Below are positions 35,438 to 47,640 of a DNA stretch of 64,000 bases, piece after piece. Source of the DNA: Ailanthus altissimus (lineage: Eukaryota; Streptophyta; Magnoliopsida; Sapindales; Simaroubaceae); the NCBI GenBank assembly GCA_946807835.1, contig OX327690.1, forward strand, positions 30,598,501-30,662,500. The letters run 5' to 3'. The position numbers and the translations under genes are program-made. Each line of letters starts with the position of its first letter. Position 1 is the stretch's first letter. The notes below the pieces were generated by a model, which saw only the letters and a list, made by a program, of their open reading frames with translations, searched no databases and was not told where the DNA came from.

Positions 35438-36016
35438 TTACAAGATGTTCAGGCGTGGAACATTCTTAAACCAAATAGTTTCAGAAGTTAAGTTTATTGC
35501 CAGATGTGCCAATTCGTGGGCCACCCAATTGGTGGACCTATGAGCATAGTTAAAGGAACAAGAAAAGAAAGAGGCAGATACGATTCTAATTTCATACAAT
35601 ACCAAACCAAGTTCAGAGAATGAGCGGGTAGCAGTATTGATGTCATGAATGACACCAGCAGTATCAGAGGTAACCACAATGACAGATAACCCCAAAAGCC
35701 TAGCCAGGTGAAGCCTTCGGAGAATAGCCAATGCCTCGAGGATGTCCACTGAGAGTTTTGTGTCAAGCAGAATAGACGAAGATGCCAAGATAGCTCCATA
35801 GTGGTCACGCAAGACCACACCTAATCCCGCCTTGTGATGCTTTGGGGAGAGGCTGGCGTCAGTGTTAATTTTTATTAAGCCCAGCCTGGGAGCTTGCCAT
35901 CTAAAGCATGGTGCACACTCGGGATCAGTCTTGGTTGCAAGAGTAGACATGAACTCATGCCAATAATGTTTGGACCAATTAAACACATCATCAGCGAACA
36001 TTTCTTTCTTTTCCAT
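35438..36016 (-). pseudogene. LINE RNase H domain (C-terminus of ORF2)
   Basis: This open stretch of 192 residues has KINTDASLSPKHHKAGLGVVLRD, ILEALAILRRL, VVTSDTAGVI and the C-terminal RSTNWVAHELAHLA. These match the plant LINE RNase H-like fold, with acidic residues in DAS, E of ILEAL and D of TSD. It stops at 35438, about 50 bases before the A tail. Upstream stops separate it from the reverse transcriptase, so it is part of a decayed ORF2, although open itself. Confidence 0.88.
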
Positions 36017-36019
36017 GAC

Positions 36020-38199
36020 GAATTTGTTTCTTAAAAACCAGTCTCCAAAACATGATTAGCAACACCTCAAAATTTATTGCGGATAAGCTCTCCTTGCAGT
36101 TCATTAAGAGATCCAGAATATGTGTATTATGGGAGATGCATATGCCTTGTAAGAAAGAGCAAGCCTGGCGTACCTTTTCTAACGCATCACATAGCCATAT
36201 TGCATGTATTGAATTTTTGGCTCCTTTAGCACAGCGGCTACAATGCTCATCAATAGGAACATGATGCCTTTTGAGGTTTGCAAAAGTAGGAATCCAACCA
36301 TGTACGAGTCTCTAAACAAAATGCTTCACTTTTGGGGGGATTTTCAAACACCATAAATGCTTCCACCAAGAACGGGAATCAAAGTTATCATTACTAGATA
36401 AAGCTTGGTTAGGGAAGTAAGATAACCAATATCCGCTCTTAATGGTATATTGTCCATGTCTATCAAAATGCCACATAACCGAGTCACCCTGCTGACCCTA
36501 AAATGGAGAGAGTGAGATGTTGAGTATTAAGTCACATTCTTCATCTAGAAAAGAGTCACGGACCAGTTCACAGTTCTATGCACTCGATGGGAGTAAAAGT
36601 TCTGCTACTAAAGAGTGTTCAGGCAACATATGAGGGAATGATGGTTTAAAGGAGAGCGGTCGCGGTAGCCATTGATCATGATAGATTGATACCGCAGAAC
36701 CATCGCCAATACGCTATCGAAGTCCTCTTTTAAGCAGATCTCTACCCCATAAAATACCTTTCCAGACTATAGAATTAGATCTTCTAGGAGGTACCTGCAA
36801 GAAAGATGAGCTAGGGAAGTAAATACTTTGGAGAGTTCTCGCCATCAATGATTCTAGATTGGTAATCAATCTCTAACCTTGCTTAGCAAGCGTAGCCTGG
36901 TTAAAGAAAGTCAAATCCCTAAAGCTCAAACCTCTATCCTTCTTGAGACGGCATAGCCTATCCCAAGAACACCAATGAATTTTTCTGGAACAGTCAATGC
37001 CTCCTCAAAAGAACCAAGCACATGGTCTTTGGATTTCCTTAATAAAACTCTTAGGAAGCCTGAACAGGTTCATAGCATAGGTTGGTATTGCTTAGATGAC
37101 TGCTTTGAGGAGAACCTCTCTGCCCCCTGATGAAAAGAGATACCTCTTCCATCCTTTCAGTTTATTCCACACTTTCTCCTTTATATAGGCAAATAAATTC
37201 TACTTATTTTTGCTGGTAACACAAGGGAGCCCTAGATATTTACTATGGTAGGGGACTTGGGTCATTCCAAGATATTGGGCAAGCTCAGCAGCGACTTCCC
37301 CTGAAATAGATTTGCCAAAATAAACAGTTGATTTCTAGGCATTGACCAACTGTCCCGATGCGTGTTCATAAGAGCACAATATTTCTTTGATCGAGATACA
37401 ATTTGATAATGAAGTCTTAGTCATAATGAGACTGTCATCAGTAACGAATAAGTGGGAGATTGTTGGGCCCTGGTTCCCGCATCTTAAGCCTTGCAGATCA
37501 CCATGCTGTTCAGTAGATTTAATAAGAGAAGAAAGTCCCCCAGCACAGAACAACAATATGTACGGGGATAATGGGTCACCCTGGCAAAGACCTCTTGATG
37601 GAGAAATAGGGCCATATGGGATACCATTAATAAGAATAGAGTAGAAGACTGAAGATATACACCAATAAATCTTCTGGCACCAATTATCTGAAAAACCCAA
37701 TCTCTTCATCATGGCAAGCAAGAAAGGCCATTCAACCCGATCATAGGCCTTTGACATGTCCAGTCTGAGAGCCAAATAATTTTCAGCAGAATATTTGTTG
37801 CGTTTAATGGCATGGAGGCATTCGAAACCAATAATAGCGTTATCAGTGATTAAACGCTCTGGAATAAAAGCGCTCTCAGATTCAGATATTACCTCCTTCA
37901 TAACACACCGTAATCTGTTTGCCAATACCTTTGAAATAATTTTGTACACAACATTACAGAGGCTGATTAGTCAAAAATCCGTACAACATTTAGGCTCGTT
38001 GATTTTAGGGATCAGAGAAATAAGGGTATCATTCACCATACCAAGGGCCTCCCCATTATTGAGAAAACCTAGGCACGCCCGACAAATATCAGGTCCAACA
38101 ATATCTCAGAATTTTTTTATAGAATAAGGCTGGCATACCGTCTTTGCTGGGGGCTTTCGTCGGGTGCATCTGAAATAAAGCCTTTTGAATTTCTTCGGC
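36020..38199 (-). pseudogene. LINE ORF2 reverse transcriptase and zf-RVT region
   Basis: HPTKAPSKDGMPALFYKK starts the domain after a stop and before a frameshift near 38110. The frame 37949-37335 has VYKIISKVLANRL, SAFIPERLITDNA, RLDMSKAYDRVEW and RGLCQGDPLSPYIL. The catalytic box reads LFVTDDSL, where family members usually have FADD. After a stop at about 37335 the thumb and zf-RVT region follow ([51 protein letters not shown]) with frequent stops. It would perform target-primed reverse transcription. It is non-functional. Confidence 0.9.
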
Positions 38200-39666
38200 T
38201 TAGAATGGGGAATCTAGCCAATGAATTTGTTGTGCAGACAAATGCGGCTCCACACTAAAGGCCACAGCATCGATTTCTGCCCCATAGGGGTTAGATGAAG
38301 TGAATAGGTCAGAGAAATGCTCCACAAACGTCTTTGCAATCTGTTTCATATCTGAAGTCCAAATTCCATCGATGCCAATAATCCCAAAAATAAGGTTCTT
38401 CTTTCTCCGGCCTGATGCCTTAAAGTGAAAGAAGCGTGAGTTTTTATCCCCTGCCTGCAGCCACTGCACCCTCGAGCGTTGTCTCCAATAGGTCTCCTCT
38501 TTATACATTAGTGCATCAAGAGATTTTTTAATCTTGGTAATATCATGCCAAGTCTCAGCATTTACCTGTTTGTTTAATGCCCCCAATATTTGTTTTTTTT
38601 CCTTGATTCTAGCATTCAGGTTTCTGAAGTGTATCAAATTCCACTTTTTAAGCTGGGACCCAATACGCCGGAGATTTTTACCCACTGAATCAAGAGAGCT
38701 CAGGTTTTGGGACCACCCCTCAGAAATAATTTTTTTGCATTCCTCTTCATCCGCCCAAGCTTCTTCAAAGTGGAATCTATAGTGGGGCCTTTGAGAGGGA
38801 AATTTGTCTATAGGCATTTCATCTTCCCCAAAAGATAACATGATCGGTCGGTGATCCGAGCCCCAGAAGTCTAGGTGTCGCACAAGAGCCTCAAGGAAGA
38901 AGCAGTGCCAAGAGCAGAAGCAGAGTATTCGATCAAGTCTTTCTAGAATAAAATGACCAGGATCGTGAACATTGCACCAAGTGAACAAAGGGCCTTTGGA
39001 TTGGACTCCCAAGAGACCACAGTCATCGATAGCATTCCTGAAATTCTGCATGAGATAGGATGGGCGAGTCAAGCCACCGTCTTTTTCGGAGCTGTGAAGT
39101 ATCTCGTTAAAATCCCCACCACACACCCAAAGAATGGAGGACAGTGAGCATAAGCGTCTCAAGAGTGTCCAGGAATGGACACGTTGAGACGAGTCAGGTG
39201 ACCGTAAAAGCCTGTGAACCGCCAATTCTTCTCTATTCCAATTATAGAAACATCAATATGGAAGCGGAAATAAGATAGGAGAGAGATGTCTACCTTGTTT
39301 GACCATAGGAGAGCCAAGCCCCCACTGCGTCCCACTCTCTCCACCACAAATTTTTCACCAAAATCAAATTTCACTTTAAGATCTTCCACTTTATCTGTAT
39401 GCTCGTGTTTCCATGAGGCAGTGATTCTGCACAAGAGAGTACAGGATCTGAAATGTGCGTGGGTTGCCCAGCCCTTGCACATTCCAACTTAGGATTTTCA
39501 TTGGGATCGGCGGTTCCTGCTGGCAGTCCTGCATGCCAGCAAGAACCGCCGTTGGTATCTTCGGAGATAAATCAAGGTTAAGTGGATCCACATCATGAAG
39601 TATCCGTCCCAATATATGCTGCCCGGTATTGTCATCGTGTACCAAGGGCTGGGGCTTGTGGAACAT
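38200..39666 (-). pseudogene. LINE ORF2 endonuclease domain
   Basis: The minus strand reads MKILSWNVQGLGNPRTF, the start of an AP-like endonuclease, then after a frameshift GRSGGLALLW, CGGDFNEIL and SDHRPI. Asn and Asp of the GDFNE segment and the His of SDHRP are catalytic positions in this family. The intervening segment around 39420-39440 is short by some residues compared with the family. A frame of 341 residues (39225 to 38200) stays open through the linker to the reverse transcriptase. The enzyme would nick target DNA. Confidence 0.9.
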
Positions 39667-39730
39667 TGGTCGGACAGCAACCCCAGTTGCACCAGATAGG
39701 AATCTCTTAGGGGGAGTAGCCTGTTCTGAT

Positions 39731-42076
39731 TCATAGTTTCGATCTTTCCTTTTCAGCTTCAGTTAGTATAGGGACAATGTATGGCTTATTATTACTAGAG
39801 TTGGAACTCTTCTGGGCACTTCTACTCACTTGGGGTGAGGCATGTAGAATTCTGCGCTTTTTCTGTCTGCAGGATCTTCTAAGAGGGCCCGTAGGATTGT
39901 TTCCTATTCTACAAGGACTATGGTGGCCACGGGTACCCTCGGCAATAGGTAGGGTTGCATTCTCCCACAAAGCTTGCACGACATAACTTTGTTTACTCAC
40001 TGACTCACCACATACTTGGGGCTCCCGAAGATTCCCACGTTCATGTGAAGTTTCAGAGGAGTTTTTTAATAATTCGACCACCAGCTTTGTGTTTGGGGCG
40101 GTGTGTAGCACGTTCATCACAGGCTGAGGCGGGAAAGATGAAGAAGCGTAGGGAGCATCCTCCTCGGTGTTGACATTGTCGGGGGACCTGTTACCTTTTT
40201 TTATTTCCAAGTGTGAAGTCTGCAGGGGAATGCTCATCGTTCCTGTTACTTTTAGATTTTCTGTTCCTGTCATATGCCTTTGTTCAGTCGGGAGCACATT
40301 CCTCGGCTTTGTTTTAATTCCCCCACATGGCTGGCAATTTGCATCTGCATCATTGGCTCTATTTCGGGTACCCGAAGCATGCGCTGCTGTCATGTTTTCT
40401 AGGTTCTTGTCTGCCACATGCTGGGGTAACACCCTTTCACAGCTTTCCTGCCAAGTTGTTGAGTCCGTTTTTCCTGCTTCTGTCATCAGGTATTGCTTCA
40501 CAGGCAGCACGTTATTCTGCTGTATTCTAATACCCTCACATGGCTTGCATTTTGTCTCTGCATCAACTGCTATTTTTTGAATACCCCCAACGTGTGCCTC
40601 TGTCATGTTCTCCCTGGTCTTGTCTGCCACTTGTTGGGGAATCACCAATTCACTGCTTTCCCGTCCACTTGGTGTTATCATGTCAATTTTTCCCGTTTCT
40701 GTTATCAAATTTTTTCCAGCAAGGATCGCATACTTCTGCTGTTTCCGACCACTCTCACGTGGCTGGCATCTTGTGTTATGATCAATGGTGCTTTTTTGAT
40801 GACCCAGGCCATGTGTAGCAGTCTTGTTCTCTAGGCCACTGTCAGTCACATGCCGGGTTAACACCTTTCCATTCTTGCCCAGCTCACCTGCTCCCCATTG
40901 CCGAGAAGGGCTGGCAGATGGTGTTGCATTCGATGTTCCACCGGGGAGAATTTTCCTTGCACGTGCTTCATCATCCTTACTCGTGCTGGTCATGTGCAAA
41001 GTCGGAAGATCACTCCTAAAAGCCTGTATGCAACGGAGCCTTGTGGTGTTTGTCTTTGTAACGGGGGGCAAGTATGCTGCCACCCCATAGTTGCCGGCGT
41101 CCCTCTCCGGTAACCTGCCAGACTCCTTTAGTTCGGTACTTTTTGGGTGGGCGCTATCGTTTCTCATTTCGTGAGCACCGCTGTCGTCCGTGGCAACTCG
41201 GTTCTTGGCGTGCTCAGCTCTATTTTTCCAGTTTTCCTCTTCTACGGGGAGGCCACCTTTAGGTCTTTCATAGGTATTATGAATATTATCAAGGGTGTTT
41301 GTGTCCCTTGAAGTGGAGGCTTTTATCACCTTGTAATTTCCTGCCGCTCGTATGTTCTCGGAGTATCGGTGATTCCCTGGCTTTTTGAGGACCGTTGGAT
41401 ATGTTTGTAAACATTCTCTGTATCTATGATCTAAGTAGCCGCAAAGAGTACAAAATTTTGGGAGTTTCTCGTACTTAAAGTTTAACCATATCAAGTTTTC
41501 AGCAGCACCGAGTTTGAAAAAAATGCCTCTTTAGATTGGCTGGTCCAAATATAATTTAATTCGAATACGCATAAATCTCTCTATGCATGATCCTGAACCA
41601 TTAGCATCCACATTTAAGAATTTTTCAATTCTATTCTTAATTAGTTTGGATGTCTCGACATTCATGTGAATTATTGGGACATTGTGCACTTGAATTCAAA
41701 ACGAGGCATGCCAAATAATGGGTGTAACAGTTGATTCTTCATCTGAGACAGGTTCCATAGCAATCAAAAATTTATTGGAATTTCAAGATTCATTCCTTAG
41801 AACTTTTTTCCGATCATTTTTTAAGGTGAACTCATATAGGAAGTTGTCACCGCCTAACCATCTAAATCTCAAGTCGCCAGTAGGCTGCCGCAGGCTTCGC
41901 ATTATATTTTAGAAGGTGTCTCGTTAATAGTATTTCTTGGTCAGGATCTTAACGAAGAGGCTGAATTTAACTGCCAATCGATGTCTCTTAACCACTGCTT
42001 TTGGGATATCGAGCACTTTTTCATTGTGTGAATTATCAATTAAGAAAGAGTTCTATAAAGCTTCAATGTCTTCCAT
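39731..42076 (-). pseudogene. LINE ORF1 (DUF4283 plus zinc knuckle plus repeat tail)
   Basis: The ATG at 42076 opens MEDIEAL and a stop follows at once. The DUF4283-like part (VPIIHMNVETSKLIKNRI, SGSCIERFMRIRIKLYL) runs to about 41500 with several stops. From 41494 the frame stays open for 587 residues. The zinc knuckle CTLCGYLDHRYREC (CX2CX4HX4C) lies at about 41410-41450. A long Ser/Thr-rich tail follows, including three tandem repeats of 71-73 residues (about 40210-40860). ORF1 proteins bind the element RNA. The stop TGA overlaps the next ATG (CTATGAA). The long open tail contrasts with the broken N-terminus. Confidence 0.88.
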
Positions 42077-42182
42077 AAATTTGTGAAAAAAGTGAGAATT
42101 CGTTGAACGAACGAGAGTCAGATCCCTAACTTAGGGAGATTGCTTTAATGTAATGTTGTTGATAACCAATATCCAAAGGACA

Positions 42183-42369
42183 ATTATTTTCTAATGTCAC
42201 AAGATGCACCTACAACACCTGAGAAGGACCGTTTATTGTGAAAACAAATCCAGCTCAATACTATACAAAGGACAATTATTTTCTAATGCCACAGAGATGC
42301 CATAATAAAGAGCCAAGCATTCTTCAGTGAGAGAAGAAAAAGAGCCATTAATTAGCTTCGCTTTTAAAT
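42183..42369 (-). pseudogene. Old LINE RNase H relic, 5' piece right of the LINE
   Basis: The minus strand reads SSLTEECLALYYGISVALEN then NCPLYSIELD, an RNase H central segment. A roughly 90-base tandem duplication with GGACAATTATTTTCTAATG at 42178 and 42268 disturbs it. The younger LINE inserted in one of the two units. Confidence 0.72.
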
Positions 42370-44385
42370 GGAAAAACAATTTTTTGCCTCAAAGTTTCGG
42401 TTAATATTCATTTATTTTTTTATAATTTTAGAAAATATAAAAATTACACCATCGTTATCACCGTTCACTGGTGTTGTTACTGTTCTATTTTTATTATTTC
42501 GTTAATTTTAATTTTTTTAATAAATTAATAAATTATTTTTAATAATATATAGTTTAATATTTTTATCTCTAAATAAATTTTTTCTTAAAAAAGGCTTAAA
42601 TGAAACTGAGCCATTGACCTAAAAAATAAAATCATTCATTTTTATTATTAGATTAAATTAAAGTTTATATAATATTTTATAAAAACTAATATATATACAC
42701 TATATATTTAATAAAATGAATTGTTAATTTTAAAATATTTTATACTTATTATTATTTATAATTTTTTATTATTAAAATTTATTTAATGAATTGACATTTA
42801 TTTTTAATAATATATAGTTTAACAATTTTACCTCTAAATAAATTTTTTTTTAAAAAAGGCTTAAATGAAATTGAGCCATTGACCTCAAAAATAAAATCAT
42901 TCATTTTCACTATTAGATTAAACTAAAGTTTATATAATATTTTATAAAAACTAATATATATACACTATATATTTAATAAGATAAATTGTTAATTCTAAAT
43001 TAAATAAATTTTAGTAATAAAAAATTATAAATAATAATAAGTGTAAAATATTTTAAATATCATGTAATTAAAATAAACTTACAAAAATGAGTTTTTCTTT
43101 TTGGAAACCCATTATCAACATCATCTCATTTTCTAATTATTCTTAAATTAATTAAAAAATAAAAAAGTATTGATAATTATGTTAAATATAAAAATAGTTT
43201 CCAACATAATTATCAATACATTTTCATTTAAAAATATTTTTTCTAATATAACATAATTTCTTCTTTATTAATAGCTCATTTGATAGGATAGAAGGTTTTG
43301 CATTATTTATAGTAATTGCTTTTAATTTAACATTTTATAAAAATTATTTTTTTATGAGTTGAATATAATTCTTAATATTTACTATTTACAAATTTTTTTG
43401 TGAATTCTTATAAGTTATAACTTCAATTTTGAATTCTTAATGAAAATTTATTTTATTATTTAATATTAAATAATAAAAATTCATGTATGAGCTAAAAAAT
43501 AACTTTACTTTTAGTATGCATTATATTTTAGCGTGTTTTATTATTTAGAATGATTTTAAGAAATTTTAAAATAATTTATTTTTATAATAAGTTTTTAAAA
43601 CTTAATCTCTAAGTCTTTATTGTAAATGTGTATATACGTATTTAAATTTATTATTTATTAAATATTTAACACTTATTATTTTTTTATGATTTTTGAGTAC
43701 TAAAATTTATTTAATTTAGAATTAACAATTATTTTAATTAATTTGTAGGGTACATATATATTAGTCTTTATAAAATATTATGTAAAGTTTTGTTTGGTAT
43801 AATGGTGAAAATTGATGGTTTTCTCTTTGAGGTCACGGGTTCAATTCCCTTCAACCTCTTTTTTTTTTCTCTCATTTATTTGTGGGCAAAACTATTAAAT
43901 TATATATTATTAAGGATAAAATTTATTTAGGACAAAACTGTTAAACTATATATTATTAAAGATAAAATTCTTAATTCATCAAAAAAGTTAAAATTAATAA
44001 AATAGTGATATGGAACAATAAATAGTGGCAATGGTAAACAGCTTTAGTACTTTTTGAAACCATAAGAGTAAATGGATATTAGCCAAAACCTAAGGAGCAA
44101 AGGGTCATTTTCCCTCAAACTAATCCTAAACTCTCTCATTTTTACTCTCTTTTATTTATGAGAAAAACTATCACACTATATATTATTAAAGATAAATTTA
44201 ATTTAGGGACAAAATTGTTAAACTATATATTATTAAGAATAAAATTATCAATTCATCAAAAAAGTTAAAATTAATATAATAGTAATAACGGAACAGTAAA
44301 TAGTGATAATGATAAGAAACTTTAGTGGTAAATGGATATTAGTTGAAACCTTAAGAGCAAAGGGTAATTGTTCTGCAAAAATCAA
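42370..44385. mobile_element. Large inverted-repeat element (about 2 kb, possibly Mutator-like or MITE-derived)
   Basis: The left arm (about 42370-42870) is the reverse complement of sequence at 43810-44110, with a further copy at 44160-44385. Shared pieces include TATATATTATTAAAGATAAA against its complement in AATAATATATAGTTTAA, AAAAAGTTAAAATTAAT, GGTTAATATTCATTTA and TTTGCTCCTTAGG. A 200-base unit is also tandemly duplicated (42536-42735 and 42805-43005), and a 59-base segment at 42729-42787 is inverted at 42998-43057. No transposase is found. The ends look like GGAAAAACAA and TTGTTCTGC; no clear target-site duplication. Confidence 0.6.
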
Positions 44386-44995
44386 GACATATTATTTTTA
44401 TGGCTAATTTAGTTCGTATTGCCCATCTCCACTATTCTTAGTGGACCTACATCTCATGTGATAATCTCTATTAGTGTGATTTTAGTAGCTCACATGTGAA
44501 TGAAAATTCGAGTCTACTCTGATACCACTTATCGTAGGTCAGGTACTTGCCATTAACCCAAAAGGTTAACCTATTAGGTACTACTGCCTACCTACCTACA
44601 TATTTAAAATTCACTCAATTTTTACTCGATATAGGACATGACACTAGGCTCAATTTATACAAAATGATAGATTAAACAAAGAATAAATCAAATGATAATA
44701 AAGAAAGTCACTCATATTTAATATTGGGGATACAAAATAAATTAAAATATTTGACTAAATCACGCATCAATTGATACAATTTTATTTTGATTACCCTTAT
44801 CATATGTTTATGCTAACCTTGAAAGTCTAATTCTTATTTAAAATAACTTAACCTACTTTGATTCCGTATTAAATATACAAGAATAAACTATAGGCATACA
44901 AGACTTTATAAAAAAAGAAACTTTCTTTGACAAAGGGAGAAATTGCTATAATTCTTATAAGAATTTCATTCTTAATTTTTATTAAATAAATATGT
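44386..44995. other. Spacer with a possible minus-strand copia primer-binding site
   Basis: ACTCTGATACCA (44516-44527) is the reverse complement of TGGTATCAGAGT, close to the initiator tRNA-Met primer site. An LTR or short TRIM-like fragment may therefore lie to its right on the minus strand. No terminal repeat pair or coding region supports more. Confidence 0.35.
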
Positions 44996-47640
44996 TGTCA
45001 CGTTTTAAATTCAAAAGATTTGAAACATAACATAACTTACACTCATTAAATAATAGGCATTGATAATTAATATTGAATAAAATATAAAATTTTCAACTTT
45101 AATTCAACATAGGAATCCTTAACAAGTTGCTAGTAAATTTAACACTAAAATCAACCCATAACCTAAAATATAACATAAACAATTATTTACAATATTTAAA
45201 TATTCATTTCAATTTGTCATAATTATAACAATTGAATTATGATTGGGAAAATTAGTAAACTGGAGATACGCAGAGTTTTCTCAATGATTAACACTCTGCT
45301 ACATCACTAGTAGCAACTTTGTTACCGAAAGCCCAGAATATATTCATTGTAAATTCTTACTTAAAATTAACCCCTAACCACACTCAATAAAATAATACAT
45401 AAGTATTTATTCAATAGAAAAAAATCAAATATCTTAAATCACATGTCCTCAAATGAAACACTCAGTAACCTAGCAACTTAGTGAACCCAAGGGATAGCAG
45501 AAGTCTTGCCAAATCCGCTAAGCACACATATATCTTATTTACCTCAAATAACCATAAACTATAATGAGTATAAAACTAAGTAAGCATACTAATTTTTCAT
45601 ATATCAAAATACAAATACATATATGTACACAATGCATGTGTATGATATGTTGTGATAAATCAAAATCATAATCTTATCAAATCACATGTCAGGTAAGCGC
45701 TTACACATTCTTTCAAAATATATAATAGGAATACCATCACTTAACTACTACTTAGTAGGACTTTCATATCACATGTCACATAATGAGCCAAATGTCACCC
45801 GTTGATGACATACCGTATGAGAGGAATAGTATAAGTGAGGTTTAAATTACACATATATAATGCTCATGCTCGAAGGTAAGAGCCAAACCATCACCCTGAT
45901 CATCGGTGAGTTCTCTCACATGCACTAATACGTCACCACACGAATGTGATGACTCACTCTTCCTTTAGGTACCAATAGGATCCTCCCTATATACGAAACA
46001 CATAACATATACCAATCCTGATGAAAAGGCCACATATAAAGGATCCACAAATCGCATAAGGTGTCTACTAAGTAAATAGTGAATTCAAACATCCTCAAAA
46101 CACAAAACATATCTCATGGACATTTTTCACTTCAAAAGCTTTCTTTGTAAAACACATTCAATTTTGAAAGCTCACTTCCATAAACACATGTATGTCCATG
46201 CTCAATGTCAATACTCACATTCATAAACACATGTCTTTCATATTTTATATCAAATATACTTTGGCATAACATAAACATATTTCTAAGCACATTTACAAAA
46301 TCATACATAGACAATTACTATACTTATTGTGATTTTAGTAAAAGTCTAATATACTTACCTTTTAGCACTTTCGGCTACAAGGCTTAATTCTCCTTAACCT
46401 ATCAATGGAGATTAATCTTTTCATAAGCCTCAACATTCACACACTATACTTTAAATAGCTTACAAAATTACACATATTGCACTTATCACATCAAATTAGT
46501 CTAATTACTTGGTTTCTCAAAACTTGTCATTCTGACCACTTACACTTAACAAAATTTTCTTATACATCAAATGATGTCCAATTACTCCAAAATCAAAATA
46601 TATCATTCTTGACTCATATATCCTTCTTATATATGAATATCATATCATAATTACTAGAAAATCAATTCCATAAACACCATCAAATTCAAACTATTAACCT
46701 GATAGGATCAAGATATTTACTAAAAAAGTATTCAATCTCTCAATTTTATAAAATTATATACTAACTCAAAAATTATAAAACTATCACAGAATTACTCTTG
46801 ACACATATCTCAATTCATAATAATTATTTCACTTCAAAATCACTGCCAAAAGTATTTTTAAACTATTTTATTCTATAACTTTAAAAATCTGTTAATCAAA
46901 TACTATAATGAGCTGATACACTTTAAAAAATTATAACAAATTAACCGCATTGATCTAAATTCTCAATTCAAAGTATATCATATTATACATATAAATTTAA
47001 CATATTATAATTTTTGAAGATCATGCAGCAAATCAAAAATTATTTGTCACTGTATCACACTGGTAACATAGGAAATTTTTAAAATTTTAGGGTCATATTG
47101 GTAAATTCATTACAAATTCAATTTCTGAAATTTTCAATCGATTCAAAGTCTTAAATGATTCTAGACATGTATAATATCATATATTAAAAATCCAAAATCA
47201 GAATCAAAGCACAACAATTTATAAAATTTCTGGATCAAGAGACTATCAAGTAGAAATTCTGTAATTCATCATGATTTATCAAGCTATCTACATACATCAT
47301 CATCAATTCTCACAATATTTTATAAAATTCACATCAAATCCCCAATTGTATATATTTTCATAAATTAAAACTTAAAAGAATTAACTAAATTAACAGCAAG
47401 AAACTAAGAAATTGTTATAATATACCTCTTAAAGTTAACTTTCTTTTTTTTTTTTTTCTTCTTCTCTTTCTCTCCTATTTTTTTCTCCATTTTCTCACTC
47501 TAAAAGAGGTAACTCAACTAAAATGAGTAAATTAGGGTTTCAAATGTGTATTTTTATACTAAGAGGCTAATTTTTAATATTTATGAATTAGCCCCCAAAA
47601 CTTTTAAAGTATTATAATTTGGTCCCTAAAATAAATCTAA
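44996..47640 (+). repeat. G1: long LTR-type direct repeat
   Basis: About 2.6 kb, beginning TGTCACGTTTTAAA and aligned throughout with G2 and G3. It is joined head to tail to G2. It has no coding potential. A CT-rich tract lies near its end (47440-47500), followed by TATTTTTATACTAAGAGG. The TGTCAC start and CCCC-rich onset of the sister copies recall LTRs of plant Ty3/gypsy chromoviruses (Del/Tekay type), but no pol is present to confirm this. Confidence 0.6.

Larger units (their letters stand above)
35377..42167 (-). mobile_element. Full-length plant L1-type LINE, 6791 bases, minus strand
   Basis: AATATCCAAAGGACA flanks it exactly (35362-35376 and 42168-42182), a 15-bp target-site duplication. 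The 3' end is an 11-base A tail (T run 35377-35387). In order on the minus strand it encodes a DUF4283-type domain, a zinc knuckle, an endonuclease, reverse transcriptase, a zf-RVT region and RNase H. This is the layout of plant L1 elements with an RNase H domain. Many stops and frameshifts show it is inactive, but it is not 5'-truncated, which is uncommon. Confidence 0.94.

Noticed and set aside
39777..41262. Series of plus-strand frames
   Set aside because: All are antisense to LINE ORF1, whose minus-strand frame has the zinc knuckle and is longer.
43795..43870. tRNA-like box B (GGGTTCAATTCCC) followed by a T run, suggesting a tRNA or SINE
   Set aside because: No cloverleaf can be drawn, and the segment aligns with the inverted left arm of the surrounding element, where the box is not conserved.
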